A stretch of DNA of 64,000 nt from the NCBI RefSeq assembly GCF_009674535.1, contig NZ_WKJK01000008.1:248001-312000 (forward strand), given 5' to 3'. Positions within the stretch are counted from its first letter, which is position 1. Every line of letters begins with the position of its first letter. Below the pieces are notes generated by a model. That model was given only the letters and a program-made list of their open reading frames with translations, was not told the origin of the DNA and did no database searches. Source of the DNA: Duganella guangzhouensis. Its GTDB lineage: Bacteria; Pseudomonadota; Gammaproteobacteria; Burkholderiales; Burkholderiaceae_D. This document shows, one piece after another, positions 18,663 through 26,662 of the stretch. The translations under genes were made by a program, and so were the position numbers.

Positions 18663-19519
18663 GCAGCGCGCCGATGCCACCGGCGCGCGGCGCCGGCATA
18701 CTGAGACACTGGGGCGGCCAGCTGCTGCAACAGTCGTGGGCGCGCATTGTGCTGGGCTGGTGCCTGGTCGGCGTCGCCGCCTATGTGGTGCCGCCGCTGT
18801 GGGGACGCGCACCATCGGCGCCATGGCGCCAGCTACAGCCGCTGGTGTGGACCGCGCTGTCGCTGGCGGTCTACTACGCCTACGTGCGGCTGGTGGAACG
18901 GCGCCGCGTCAGCGAGCTGGATCTGCACCGCGCCGGACAGGAATGCGCGGCCGGTCTGCTGCTTGGCACGCTGGCCTTCACGCTGGTGATGATGCTGCTG
19001 ATTGGCTGCGACGCCTACCGCATCCTGGGCTACCGCGACTGGTCGGCGCTGCCGGCGGAACTGCCGCGCTATCTGCAGGACGCCATCACCGAAGAACTGC
19101 TGTTCCGCGCCATCCTGTTCCGCATCCTGGAGCAGCGCTGGGGAAGTCTGACGGCGCTGCTGGTGTCGGCGCTGCTGTTTGGCGCGCTCCATCTTGGCAA
19201 TCCGGGAGCATCGCTGCTGAGCGCCGCCGCCATCGCCATCGAAGCCGGTCTGCTGCTGGCGGCGGCCTACATGCTGACGCGCCGTCTGTGGCTATGCACC
19301 GCCATCCACCTGGCCTGGAACTATGTACAGGGCGCGGTGTACTCGGTGGCGGTGTCCGGCACCACCCAGCATGGGTTGCTGATCGGCCGCATGGACGGGC
19401 CGGACTGGCTGACCGGCGGCAGCTTCGGCGCCGAAGCCTCGCTGCCGGCGGTGCTGGTCTGCGGCGCGGCCGGCCTGATTTTACTGAGGATGGCACACCG
19501 TACCGCAAACGCAGCTTGA
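18659..19519 (+). CDS. CPBP family intramembrane glutamic protease
   Basis: A 286-residue polytopic membrane protein with the CPBP (Abi/CAAX-processing-like) signature: E145-E146-x3-R150 (TEELLFRAILFR), His178 (GALHLGN) and His217 (IHLAWNYVQG). All three motifs are intact, so an active protease is likely. In peptide clusters such proteins act in leader removal or self-protection. It starts at an ATG overlapping the previous stop. A 58-bp gap with its own RBS separates it from precursor peptide B. Confidence 0.88.
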   Translation: MSSAPMPPARGAGILRHWGGQLLQQSWARIVLGWCLVGVAAYVVPPLWGRAPSAPWRQLQPLVWTALSLAVYYAYVRLVERRRVSELDLHRAGQECAAGLLLGTLAFTLVMMLLIGCDAYRILGYRDWSALPAELPRYLQDAITEELLFRAILFRILEQRWGSLTALLVSALLFGALHLGNPGASLLSAAAIAIEAGLLLAAAYMLTRRLWLCTAIHLAWNYVQGAVYSVAVSGTTQHGLLIGRMDGPDWLTGGSFGAEASLPAVLVCGAAGLILLRMAHRTANAA

Positions 19520-19577
19520 AACCTGCACAGGGACGCCGAAAACTGATCAGAGTAGGCACACAACAGAAGGAAACAGC

Positions 19578-19727
19578 ATGGACCTCGTACTGCACAACGT
19601 ACCTGAAATGAGCGATTACCTCGAACAGAAACTGGCCCTGGTACGGGAGGTGGTGTTCGACCAGATTGAATCGGCGCCGAAAGCGATCAACTGGACCTGC
19701 CCGACCGGCGAGCCGATGGAATACTAA
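19578..19727 (+). CDS. Candidate precursor peptide B (49 aa, WTC motif)
   Basis: A 49-codon gene with the RBS AGAAGGAAA seven to eight bases before its ATG. The peptide has an amphipathic acidic N-terminal part (YLEQKLALVREVVFDQ), then IESAPKA and the tail INWTCPTGEPMEY. Compared with peptide A, both have E-S-x0-1-P, a short spacer, then (D/N)-W-T-C close to the C-terminus, while the remaining residues differ. A strong terminator follows. The parallel design argues that both are substrates of the same machinery. Too short for routine gene callers and likely missed. Confidence 0.78.
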   Translation: MDLVLHNVPEMSDYLEQKLALVREVVFDQIESAPKAINWTCPTGEPMEY

Positions 19728-19774
19728 GCAGCACCGCATCTTCCGCTTTTCCGATTGTAGTTCGCCCCTGGTTT

Positions 19775-19805
19775 GCAAAGGCGCTCCGCCGCCTTTGCTT
19801 TTTTT
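19775..19805 (+). terminator. Rho-independent terminator after peptide B
   Basis: A perfect 9-bp stem GCAAAGGCG (19775-19783) / CGCCTTTGC (19790-19798) with a 6-nt loop and a T7 run (19799-19805). It ends only three bases before the ATG of the following acyltransferase-like gene, so that gene must be expressed by read-through or from a separate signal. Confidence 0.92.
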
Positions 19806-19808
19806 ACC

Positions 19809-20711
19809 ATGCAAAAATCCCGCACCGTCATGGCGTTGGCCAATCTGCTCAAGCTGGGCATGGCGCGCAGCACCGCCTATGCCCATCTGCGCAAATGGCT
19901 GCGCTATCAGCAAACCTTGCTGGTCCATCCAGACATGGATCTGCGCTACCGCTATCACGGACCGGCGCTGCAGCATTGCGGCGCCACGTTGTACATGTCC
20001 TGCCACTATGGCGCCTATCCGGTGTTGATCAAGGCGCTGGCCGACGCCTCGCCCAGGCGCACCATCTACTGCTGCATGAGCACCCAGAGCGACCAGCATG
20101 CGCAACTGCTGCAAGGTGTGGCGACACTGCACAACATCACCATTCATTTCATCCTGGGCGGCATGGCCCTGCTGAGGGGACTGCGGCGCGCGCAGGCCGA
20201 AGGAGCACCGATCTTCGTGCTGATCGACCTGCCGTGGGGCAGCCCGTCGCCCAGCGATACCCGCCACGCTTTCCTGGATGGCCAGATCCTGGCCAAAACC
20301 GCGTTGTTCACACTGGCCGAGCGCATGCGGTTGCCGCACCGGCTGCTGTTTGCCGATATCGAAGCCGATGGCCACGTCATCACCGATCTGGGCGCCCTGC
20401 CGCAACGCGACTGCCTGCGCGCGCTGGAGCAGCGCATCGTCGCCCATCCGTACTATTTCGATCGCTTGTTCGACCTGCACAAATTCTTCCGCAACCAGCG
20501 CACCCACCACGCCTACCTGATGTTCAAGGTGGGGGCCGCACGCTACATCCTTGACGTTGACCGCGACCGCTGCTTCCAACTGCCGCCGGCGGTGCATGCG
20601 TTGCTGCGCCAAAGCCAGCGCCGGGACGGGAATTTCGAACAGTTCGACGAACAGGGAGCCACCGGCCAAAGCGCCATCTTCCAGCAGAACAGCCGCCGCA
20701 TCGCCTGGTAA
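19809..20711 (+). CDS. LpxL/HtrB-like acyltransferase-fold protein 2
   Basis: A 300-residue LPLAT-superfamily protein: LYMSCHYGAYPVLIKAL, then GGMALLRGLRRAQAEGAPIF and VLIDLPWG, then DGQILAKTALFTLAERM. The catalytic motif reads H66-x4-P71, so the acidic residue of H-x4-D/E is absent, as in the paralogue at 16993. No RBS precedes the ATG at 19809, which sits three bases past a terminator T-run. A TTG at 19773 or the ATG at 19830 are other possible starts. It closes the cassette. Confidence 0.75.
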   Translation: MQKSRTVMALANLLKLGMARSTAYAHLRKWLRYQQTLLVHPDMDLRYRYHGPALQHCGATLYMSCHYGAYPVLIKALADASPRRTIYCCMSTQSDQHAQLLQGVATLHNITIHFILGGMALLRGLRRAQAEGAPIFVLIDLPWGSPSPSDTRHAFLDGQILAKTALFTLAERMRLPHRLLFADIEADGHVITDLGALPQRDCLRALEQRIVAHPYYFDRLFDLHKFFRNQRTHHAYLMFKVGAARYILDVDRDRCFQLPPAVHALLRQSQRRDGNFEQFDEQGATGQSAIFQQNSRRIAW

Positions 20712-20764
20712 GCGCGTTTTGCGGTATTCTTCCAGCCTGCACCGATATACGAAAGGCTGAAAAG

Positions 20765-21319
20765 ATGGGCAACCGACTCTCCAAAATCGCCACCCGCACC
20801 GGCGACGGCGGCACCACCGGGCTGGGCGACGGCAGCCGCACCGACAAGGACAGCGTGCGCATCGTCGCCATCGGCGAAGTGGACGAACTGAACTCGCATC
20901 TCGGCCTGCTGCTGTGCGAAGACATGCCGGCCGATCTGCGCGAGGAACTGGTCAGCATCCAGCACGATCTGTTCGACCTGGGCGGCGAGTTGTGCATCCC
21001 CGGCTACCAGATGATCAAGGAAGAACACGTCGAGCGGCTGGACGCGCTGCTGGCCAAGTACAACGCCACGCTGCCGCCGCTGACCGAATTTATTTTGCCG
21101 GCCGGCTCGCGCGCGGCGGCGCAGGCGCATGTATGCCGCACCGTGTGCCGTCGCGCCGAACGCGCCATCGTCACGCTGGGCAAGGCCGAGACCATTCACG
21201 AACATCCGCGCCAGTACGTGAACCGGCTGTCGGACCTGCTGTTCGTGTTGTCGCGCGTATTGAACCGCTACGCCGGCGGCAGCGACGTGCTGTGGCAGCA
21301 CGAGCGCAAACGAGGTTAA
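20765..21319 (+). CDS. Cob(I)alamin adenosyltransferase, PduO type
   Basis: A 184-residue enzyme transferring the adenosyl group of ATP to cob(I)alamin to make adenosylcobalamin. The N-terminal ATP site TRTGDGGTTGLGDGSR and the C-terminal RRAERAIVTL and YVNRLSDLLFVLSR motifs are diagnostic of the PduO/MMAB class. An RBS (GAAAGGCTGAAAAG) precedes the ATG. No other cobalamin genes are visible. It is convergent with the M48 peptidase gene. Confidence 0.93.
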   Translation: MGNRLSKIATRTGDGGTTGLGDGSRTDKDSVRIVAIGEVDELNSHLGLLLCEDMPADLREELVSIQHDLFDLGGELCIPGYQMIKEEHVERLDALLAKYNATLPPLTEFILPAGSRAAAQAHVCRTVCRRAERAIVTLGKAETIHEHPRQYVNRLSDLLFVLSRVLNRYAGGSDVLWQHERKRG

Positions 21320-21328
21320 TCGTTCAGA

Positions 21329-22078
21329 TTAGTCGTCGTTGAACAGCAGCGCCATGCCGCGCGCCATGCTGAGGCGCGAGGCGTTGGCCGGATAGGCGCT
21401 GGATACCAGCGCCGCCTGCTCGCCCTCGGCCAGCTTGCGGTAGAAGCTGACGATATCGGCCGCCGACCAGCCGGCGCGATGCGCCAGCAGCATGCCCAGT
21501 TGATCGGCCTCTGACTCCTGCAGGCTGGATAGCGCCGACAGGCGGATCTGCAGCGACAGATCGCTATCCAGCCGCGCCATTACCACCTCCAGCGGCACGC
21601 TGGGCAGACGGTTCAGCAGCATCGCCTCGGAGAAGGTTTCGCGGTGATGTTCGGCCACCGCATGCGCCACTTCGTGGGCCAGCAGCGTCGCCAGCTCGCC
21701 ATCCGTCAGCGCCAGCTGGCGCACAAAGGCGCTGCCGACCAGGATTTTACCGCCGGCCATGCAGATCGCGTCCACTTCGGAATCACTGGTGGTATGCACT
21801 TCCCAACGCCAGTTCGCCGTCTCCGGCTTCAGCGCGACGGCGGCGCGGATCAATTCCGTGCTGATGTAGCGCAGGCGCGCCAGCAGCACGCGGTCCTCAT
21901 CCAGCTTGCCTTCCGCCGCCAGATCGACCGTGCGGTCGATATAACGCTCCTCCATGCCGGCATCCACCTCCTCCGCGCTGTAGCGCAATTCCTGCGCGCG
22001 GCCGGACTCCGGCACCTGCGCGCAGACCGCGCCACAGGCGAGCAGCAAACCGGCCAACAGGGATGCGGATGCATACAT
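21329..22078 (-). CDS. M48 family metallopeptidase, exported
   Basis: A 249-residue zinc peptidase with an N-terminal signal (SLLAGLLLACGAVCAQ; lipoprotein processing at the first Cys is possible). The zinc motif HEVAH lies in LLAHEVAHAVAEHHRE, and the third ligand is likely in LQESEADQLGM. It is a short, periplasmic BepA/LoiP-like member with no TPR domain. A quality-control role is inferred from family only. Confidence 0.87.
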   Translation of the reverse strand: MYASASLLAGLLLACGAVCAQVPESGRAQELRYSAEEVDAGMEERYIDRTVDLAAEGKLDEDRVLLARLRYISTELIRAAVALKPETANWRWEVHTTSDSEVDAICMAGGKILVGSAFVRQLALTDGELATLLAHEVAHAVAEHHRETFSEAMLLNRLPSVPLEVVMARLDSDLSLQIRLSALSSLQESEADQLGMLLAHRAGWSAADIVSFYRKLAEGEQAALVSSAYPANASRLSMARGMALLFNDD

Positions 22079-22139
22079 GGCAATATAAACGGCATAAACT
22101 GTTTATACCAATGTAGGCCACAAAACCGATACATACAAG

Positions 22140-22184
22140 AAAAATGTCCACCTTCGGGGTCTGACCCCGAAGGTGGACATTTTT
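22140..22184. terminator. Perfect palindrome with flanking A/T runs upstream of the M48 gene
   Basis: A 22-bp perfect inverted repeat with a one-base centre (22162). Arms read AAAAATGTCCACCTTCGGGG... and its complement, with A-run on the left and T-run on the right. This shape can terminate in both directions. It lies between dxs (ending 22203) and the M48 gene (starting 22078), both on the minus strand, so it probably ends the xseB-ispA-dxs transcript. The GGGGTCTGACCCC core suggests a dispersed hairpin element. Confidence 0.8.
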
Positions 22185-22202
22185 TTAGAGCAATGGGGGG
22201 AA

Positions 22203-24074
22203 TCAGCCGTTGTTGACCACCAGGCGTGGTTCGCCGCTGGCAAAACGCTGTTTGATGGAGGCGGTGATGCCGGCGGCGTCCAGGCCGACGCTGGCCAGCA
22301 GCTTGGCCGGATCGCCATGGTCGATGAATTTGTCCGGCAGGCCAAGCATCAGTACCGGCTTGACGATGCCCTCGGCGGCCAGCGCCTCGGCCACGGCGGC
22401 GCCGGCGCCACCCATGATGCAACCCTCTTCCACGGTCACGAAGTAATCGTGGTCGGCGGCCAGCTGTTTCACCAGTTCGACGTCCAGCGGTTTGACGAAG
22501 CGCATATTGGCCACGGTGGCGTTCAGCGTCTCGCCGGCGGCCACCGATGGCGCCACCATGGAGCCAAACGCCAGGATGGCGATGCTCTGGCCCGTGCGCT
22601 TGATTTCGCCCTTGCCGATTTCAATCGAGGTCAGTTCCGGCTTGATGGCCGCGCCAATGCCGGCGCCGCGTGGATAGCGGATCGCGGCCGGGCCGTTGTA
22701 GTGGTAACCGGTGGTCAGCATCTGACGGCATTCGTTTTCGTCCGAGGCGGCCATCACCACCATGTTCGGGATGCAGCGCAGATAAGCCAGATCGTAGTTG
22801 CCGGCGTGGGTGGCGCCGTCCGCGCCCACCAGACCGGCGCGGTCCAGCGCAAAGGTCACGTCCAGGTTTTGCAGCGCCACGTCGTGGATCAGTTGATCGT
22901 AGGCGCGCTGCAGGAAGGTGGAGTAGATCGCCACCACCGGCTTCAGACCCTCGCAGGCCAGGCCGGCACCAAACGTCACCGAGTGCTGCTCGGCGATGCC
23001 GACGTCGAAGTAACGGTCCGGATACTCGTGATTGAAGCGCACCATGCCCGAGCCTTCGCGCATGGCCGGCGTGATGCCAACCAGCTTCTTGTCGGCGGCG
23101 GCCATGTCGCACAGCCAGTCGCCAAACACTTCGGTGTAGGTTTTCTTCGACGGCGCGGCGGCCGGCTTGATGCCTTCGGCCGGATTGAACTTGCCGGTGC
23201 CGTGGTACAGGATAGGCTCGGCCTCGGCCAGCTTGTAGCCCTGGCCCTTCTTGGTCACCACGTGCAGGAACTGCGGACCCTTCAGGTTCTTGATGTTCTG
23301 CAGGGTCGGGATCAGCGAATCCAGATCATGGCCGTCGATCGGGCCGATGTAGTTGAAGCCGAATTCCTCGAACATCGTGGCCGGCACCACCATGCCTTTC
23401 GCATGTTCTTCCAGCTTCTTGGCCAGCTCCAGCACCGGTGCCGGCAGCACCGATTTGCCGACGTTCTTGGCGGCGGCGTAGAACTGTCCGGACATCAGGC
23501 GCGCCAGGTAGCGGTTCAGCGCGCCCACCGGCGGCGAGATCGACATGTCATTGTCGTTCAGGATCACCAGCAGGTTGACGTCATCCTGCACGCCGGCGTT
23601 GTTCAGCGCTTCGAACGCCATACCGGCCGTCATCGAGCCGTCGCCAATAACGGCGATGGCGTGACGATGCTCGCCCTTGATCTTGGCCGCCTGCGCCATG
23701 CCCAGCGCGGCCGAAATCGAAGTTGACGAGTGGGCGGTGCCGAAGGTGTCGTACTCGGATTCGTCGCGCTTGGGGAAGCCGGACAGGCCGCCCAGCTGGC
23801 GCAGCGTCGACATCTTGTCGCGGCGGCCGGTGAGGATTTTGTGCGAATAAGTCTGGTGACCGACGTCCCACACGATGCGGTCCTGCGGCGTGTTGAACAC
23901 GTAATGCAGCGCCACCGTCAGCTCGACGGTGCCGAGGTTGGACGACAGGTGACCGCCGGTCTTGGAGACCGAATCCAGCAGGTAGGCGCGCAGTTCGTGC
24001 GCCAGCGGCGTCAGTTGGCTGTACGACAGTTTGCGTACGTCGGCCGGGGAATCTATTTTATCGAGCAAGTTCAT
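22203..24074 (-). CDS. dxs: 1-deoxy-D-xylulose-5-phosphate synthase
   Basis: A 623-residue thiamine-diphosphate enzyme, first step of the MEP isoprenoid pathway (pyruvate plus glyceraldehyde-3-phosphate). The motifs [37 protein letters not shown] (ThDP binding) and [13 protein letters not shown] are clear. Length is normal. The start abuts the ispA stop, giving the common xseB-ispA-dxs order. It depends on thiamine, whose biosynthesis operon lies at 44-49 kb. Confidence 0.97.
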   Translation of the reverse strand: MNLLDKIDSPADVRKLSYSQLTPLAHELRAYLLDSVSKTGGHLSSNLGTVELTVALHYVFNTPQDRIVWDVGHQTYSHKILTGRRDKMSTLRQLGGLSGFPKRDESEYDTFGTAHSSTSISAALGMAQAAKIKGEHRHAIAVIGDGSMTAGMAFEALNNAGVQDDVNLLVILNDNDMSISPPVGALNRYLARLMSGQFYAAAKNVGKSVLPAPVLELAKKLEEHAKGMVVPATMFEEFGFNYIGPIDGHDLDSLIPTLQNIKNLKGPQFLHVVTKKGQGYKLAEAEPILYHGTGKFNPAEGIKPAAAPSKKTYTEVFGDWLCDMAAADKKLVGITPAMREGSGMVRFNHEYPDRYFDVGIAEQHSVTFGAGLACEGLKPVVAIYSTFLQRAYDQLIHDVALQNLDVTFALDRAGLVGADGATHAGNYDLAYLRCIPNMVVMAASDENECRQMLTTGYHYNGPAAIRYPRGAGIGAAIKPELTSIEIGKGEIKRTGQSIAILAFGSMVAPSVAAGETLNATVANMRFVKPLDVELVKQLAADHDYFVTVEEGCIMGGAGAAVAEALAAEGIVKPVLMLGLPDKFIDHGDPAKLLASVGLDAAGITASIKQRFASGEPRLVVNNG

Positions 24075-24965
24075 TTATGCCTTCCGCTGCACGATCAAAT
24101 CCGCGAGTTCGCGTAATCGCAAAGCTTTTTCACCAAACGGCGCGAGCGCTGCGTGCGCGTCGAGCCGCAATTTTTCCGCCAGCGCGCGCGACGGTTCCAG
24201 ACCCAGGATCGAGACATAGGTCGGCTTGTTGTCGGCAGCGTCCTTGCCGGCGGTTTTGCCCAGCGTGGCCGAATCGGCGGTGGCGTCCAGCACATCGTCC
24301 ACCACCTGGAACGCCAGGCCGATGGCGCGCGCATAGACGTTCAGCGCTTCCAGTTCGGCCGCGTCGAGATCCTTGCCGGCCAGCGCGCCCAGCACCACCG
24401 AGGCGCGCAGCAGCGCGCCGGTTTTCAGCTGATGCATCTGTTCCAGCTGTTCCAGCGTCAGGCTGATGCCGATGCTATCCAGGTCGATCGCCTGGCCGCC
24501 GCACATGCCGGCCGAGCCGGAGGCGGTGGCCAGCAGGCGCACCATCGCCAGCACGCGCGCCGGCGGCACCCCGGAAGCTTCGGACAGCACGGTAAAGGCT
24601 TGCGATTGCAGCGCGTCGCCGACCAGCAGCGCGGTCGCTTCGTCGTAAGCCACGTGCACCGTCGGTTTGCCGCGACGCAGCTCATCATCGTCCATGCACG
24701 GCATGTCGTCATGCACCAGCGAATAGGCGTGGATCATTTCCACCGCCGCCGCCGCGCGGCTCAAGGTGGCCGCGTCGACGCCGAACAGCGCGCCGGCCGC
24801 GTACACCAGCAGCGGACGCACACGCTTGCCGCCGCCCAGCAGCGCATAGCGCATGGCATCGTGCAGCTTGGTCGGGATTACGTCGGGGGCGGGCAGGAAA
24901 CCGGATAAATCGTTTTCCGATCCGGCCTGCACGGTTTTCATCCAATCGTCGAAGGCGGCGCTCAT
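24075..24965 (-). CDS. ispA: Farnesyl diphosphate synthase (polyprenyl synthetase)
   Basis: A 296-residue enzyme condensing IPP with DMAPP/GPP. The first Asp-rich motif is in HDDMPCMDDDELRRGKPT and the second in FQVVDDVLDAT. The GGGKRVRPLL substrate motif is near residue 45. It overlaps the xseB stop by four bases and abuts dxs. Confidence 0.96.
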   Translation of the reverse strand: MSAAFDDWMKTVQAGSENDLSGFLPAPDVIPTKLHDAMRYALLGGGKRVRPLLVYAAGALFGVDAATLSRAAAAVEMIHAYSLVHDDMPCMDDDELRRGKPTVHVAYDEATALLVGDALQSQAFTVLSEASGVPPARVLAMVRLLATASGSAGMCGGQAIDLDSIGISLTLEQLEQMHQLKTGALLRASVVLGALAGKDLDAAELEALNVYARAIGLAFQVVDDVLDATADSATLGKTAGKDAADNKPTYVSILGLEPSRALAEKLRLDAHAALAPFGEKALRLRELADLIVQRKA

Positions 24966-25231
24966 TGCTCGCCCTCGCCGCTGGCCACGAACGGTTTCAG
25001 CATCTCGCCTTCCAGCACCTTGACCTGGGATTCCACTTTTTCCAGCTGGGCGGCGCAGAATTTCACCAGCTCCGAGCCACGCGCATAGGCGGCCACCGAA
25101 GCTTCCAGCGGCAATTGGCCTGCCTCCATTTGCGCGACCAGTTGTGCCAGTTCCGCCATCGCTTCTTCAAACGAAGCGGGAGCGAGGGCGGCGGCGGTCG
25201 CGTCGGCAGTTAATTTCTTAGACATAGGCAT
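24962..25231 (-). CDS. xseB: Exodeoxyribonuclease VII small subunit
   Basis: An 89-residue subunit of exonuclease VII: SFEEAMAELAQLVAQMEAGQ and LPLEASVAAYARGSELVKFC are the typical helical pair. First gene of xseB-ispA-dxs. Two in-frame ATGs (25231 and 25225) are equally plausible; the second gives 87 residues. xseA is not in the window. Confidence 0.93.
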   Translation of the reverse strand: MPMSKKLTADATAAALAPASFEEAMAELAQLVAQMEAGQLPLEASVAAYARGSELVKFCAAQLEKVESQVKVLEGEMLKPFVASGEGEQ

Positions 25232-25549
25232 TCAGTTATCTTAGGCACGCTTTGGCAGCTAACAGGCCCGCGCAGTGTAACCCGGTATTTTAGAACAAAC
25301 CATCTGATCCGGTTGGAACATTGGCGGCCAACACTGGATTTTATCGCACTCGTCCCCATTTGCTGAGCAAGCATGCTGGAATTACAAGTTTTTGCACAAA
25401 AAACGAGCACGCCTGGCTGTCCTCTAAGAGTAAAACACGGTATAATCGCCGGTTCTGTCCTAAATACCACCTCAACGCATACGAAATGCGGGTCGTCTTT
25501 ACGGATTCTGTCTCTTCTTGGTTTGAAATTTTAATTAAGGGGGGTTTGG
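25232..25549. promoter_or_regulatory. Divergent intergenic region xseB / Rieske oxygenase
   Basis: This 318-bp gap is moderately AT-rich and codes for nothing credible. A perfect -10 box TATAAT lies at 25441-25446 on the plus strand. The -35 at 17-bp spacing (25418-25423, TGTCCT) is weak. If used, the Rieske mRNA would have a leader of roughly 95 bases ending in the RBS-like AAGGGGGG just before the ATG at 25550. The xseB promoter must also lie here but is not evident. Confidence 0.55.
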
Positions 25550-26650
25550 ATGTCCGATCTGGGTACCCACGCCAAGCTAGCGCGGCCAACCGCGCAACTT
25601 CCGGTTAACGTCTATTTTGACGAAGCGCTACTGCAGCGCGAAATGCAGCAACTGTTTAAAGCCGGTCCGCGTTATGTCGGACATGAGCTGATGGTGCCGA
25701 ATGTCGGCGATTACGCGACCCTCGCCGCCGAGAATGAAGGCCGCATGCTGGTGCGTAACGCCCAGGGCATCGAGCTGGTCTCCAATGTCTGCCGCCATCG
25801 TCAGGCGCTGATGCTCAACGGGCGTGGCAATACGAATAACATCGTCTGCCCGCTGCACCGCTGGACTTACGACCTCAAAGGCGATCTGATCGGCGCACCG
25901 CATTTCCCTGAAACGCCTTGCCTGAACCTGCCCAAGACCCAGCTGCAAAGCTGGAACGGTCTGCTGTTCGAGCAAAATGGCTACAACGTCATGGAAACGC
26001 TGAACCAGCTGTCGGTCACCAAAGACCTTGATTTCAGCGGCTATATGCTGGACCACGTCGAAGTCCACAACTGCGACTACAACTGGAAGACCTTCATCGA
26101 GGTCTATCTGGAGGATTACCACGTCGAGCCGTTCCACCCCGGCCTGGGCAACTTCGTCAGCTGCGACGATCTGCGTTGGGAATTCGGCAAGGAATACAGC
26201 GTGCAGACGGTGGGCGTGCACAAGGGGCTGCAGAAGTCCGGCTCGGACGTCTACCAGCACTGGCAGGAGCAGGTGCTGAAGTTCCGTGGCGGCGAACCGC
26301 CGCCATACGGCGCGATCTGGCTGACGCTGTACCCGAACATCATGGTCGAGTGGTATCCGCACGTGCTGATCGTGTCGACCCTGTGGCCGGAAGGTCCGCA
26401 GCGCACCCGCAATGTGGTGGAGTTCTACTATCCCGAGGAAATCGTGCTGTTCGAGCGCGAGTTCATCGAGGCCGAACGCGCCGCCTACATGGAAACCTGT
26501 ATCGAGGACGATGAAATCGGCCTGCGCATGGACCAGGGCCGCAAAGTCCTGCGCGACCGTGGCGAGACCGACGGCGGCCCCTATCAGTCACCGATGGAAG
26601 ACGGCATGCAACACTTCCATGAGTGGTACAGTAGAAAAATGGATTTATAA
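25550..26650 (+). CDS. Rieske 2Fe-2S ring-hydroxylating oxygenase alpha subunit-like
   Basis: A 366-residue protein. The N-terminal Rieske domain has C81-x-H83-x16-C100-x2-H103. The C-terminal catalytic domain has the mononuclear iron motif in EDYHVEPFHPGLGNF. This fits the alpha subunit of aromatic ring-hydroxylating oxygenases or choline-monooxygenase-like enzymes. No beta subunit, ferredoxin or reductase gene is nearby, so electrons must come from elsewhere. The substrate is unknown. It is followed 12 bases later by an EamA transporter, suggesting an operon. Confidence 0.88.
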   Translation: MSDLGTHAKLARPTAQLPVNVYFDEALLQREMQQLFKAGPRYVGHELMVPNVGDYATLAAENEGRMLVRNAQGIELVSNVCRHRQALMLNGRGNTNNIVCPLHRWTYDLKGDLIGAPHFPETPCLNLPKTQLQSWNGLLFEQNGYNVMETLNQLSVTKDLDFSGYMLDHVEVHNCDYNWKTFIEVYLEDYHVEPFHPGLGNFVSCDDLRWEFGKEYSVQTVGVHKGLQKSGSDVYQHWQEQVLKFRGGEPPPYGAIWLTLYPNIMVEWYPHVLIVSTLWPEGPQRTRNVVEFYYPEEIVLFEREFIEAERAAYMETCIEDDEIGLRMDQGRKVLRDRGETDGGPYQSPMEDGMQHFHEWYSRKMDL

Positions 26651-26662
26651 GGTTTAAACACG

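Noticed and set aside
25441-25446. TATAAT as proof of a strong promoter
   Set aside because: The -35 element is weak and one hexamer can occur by chance, so it is kept only as a candidate.
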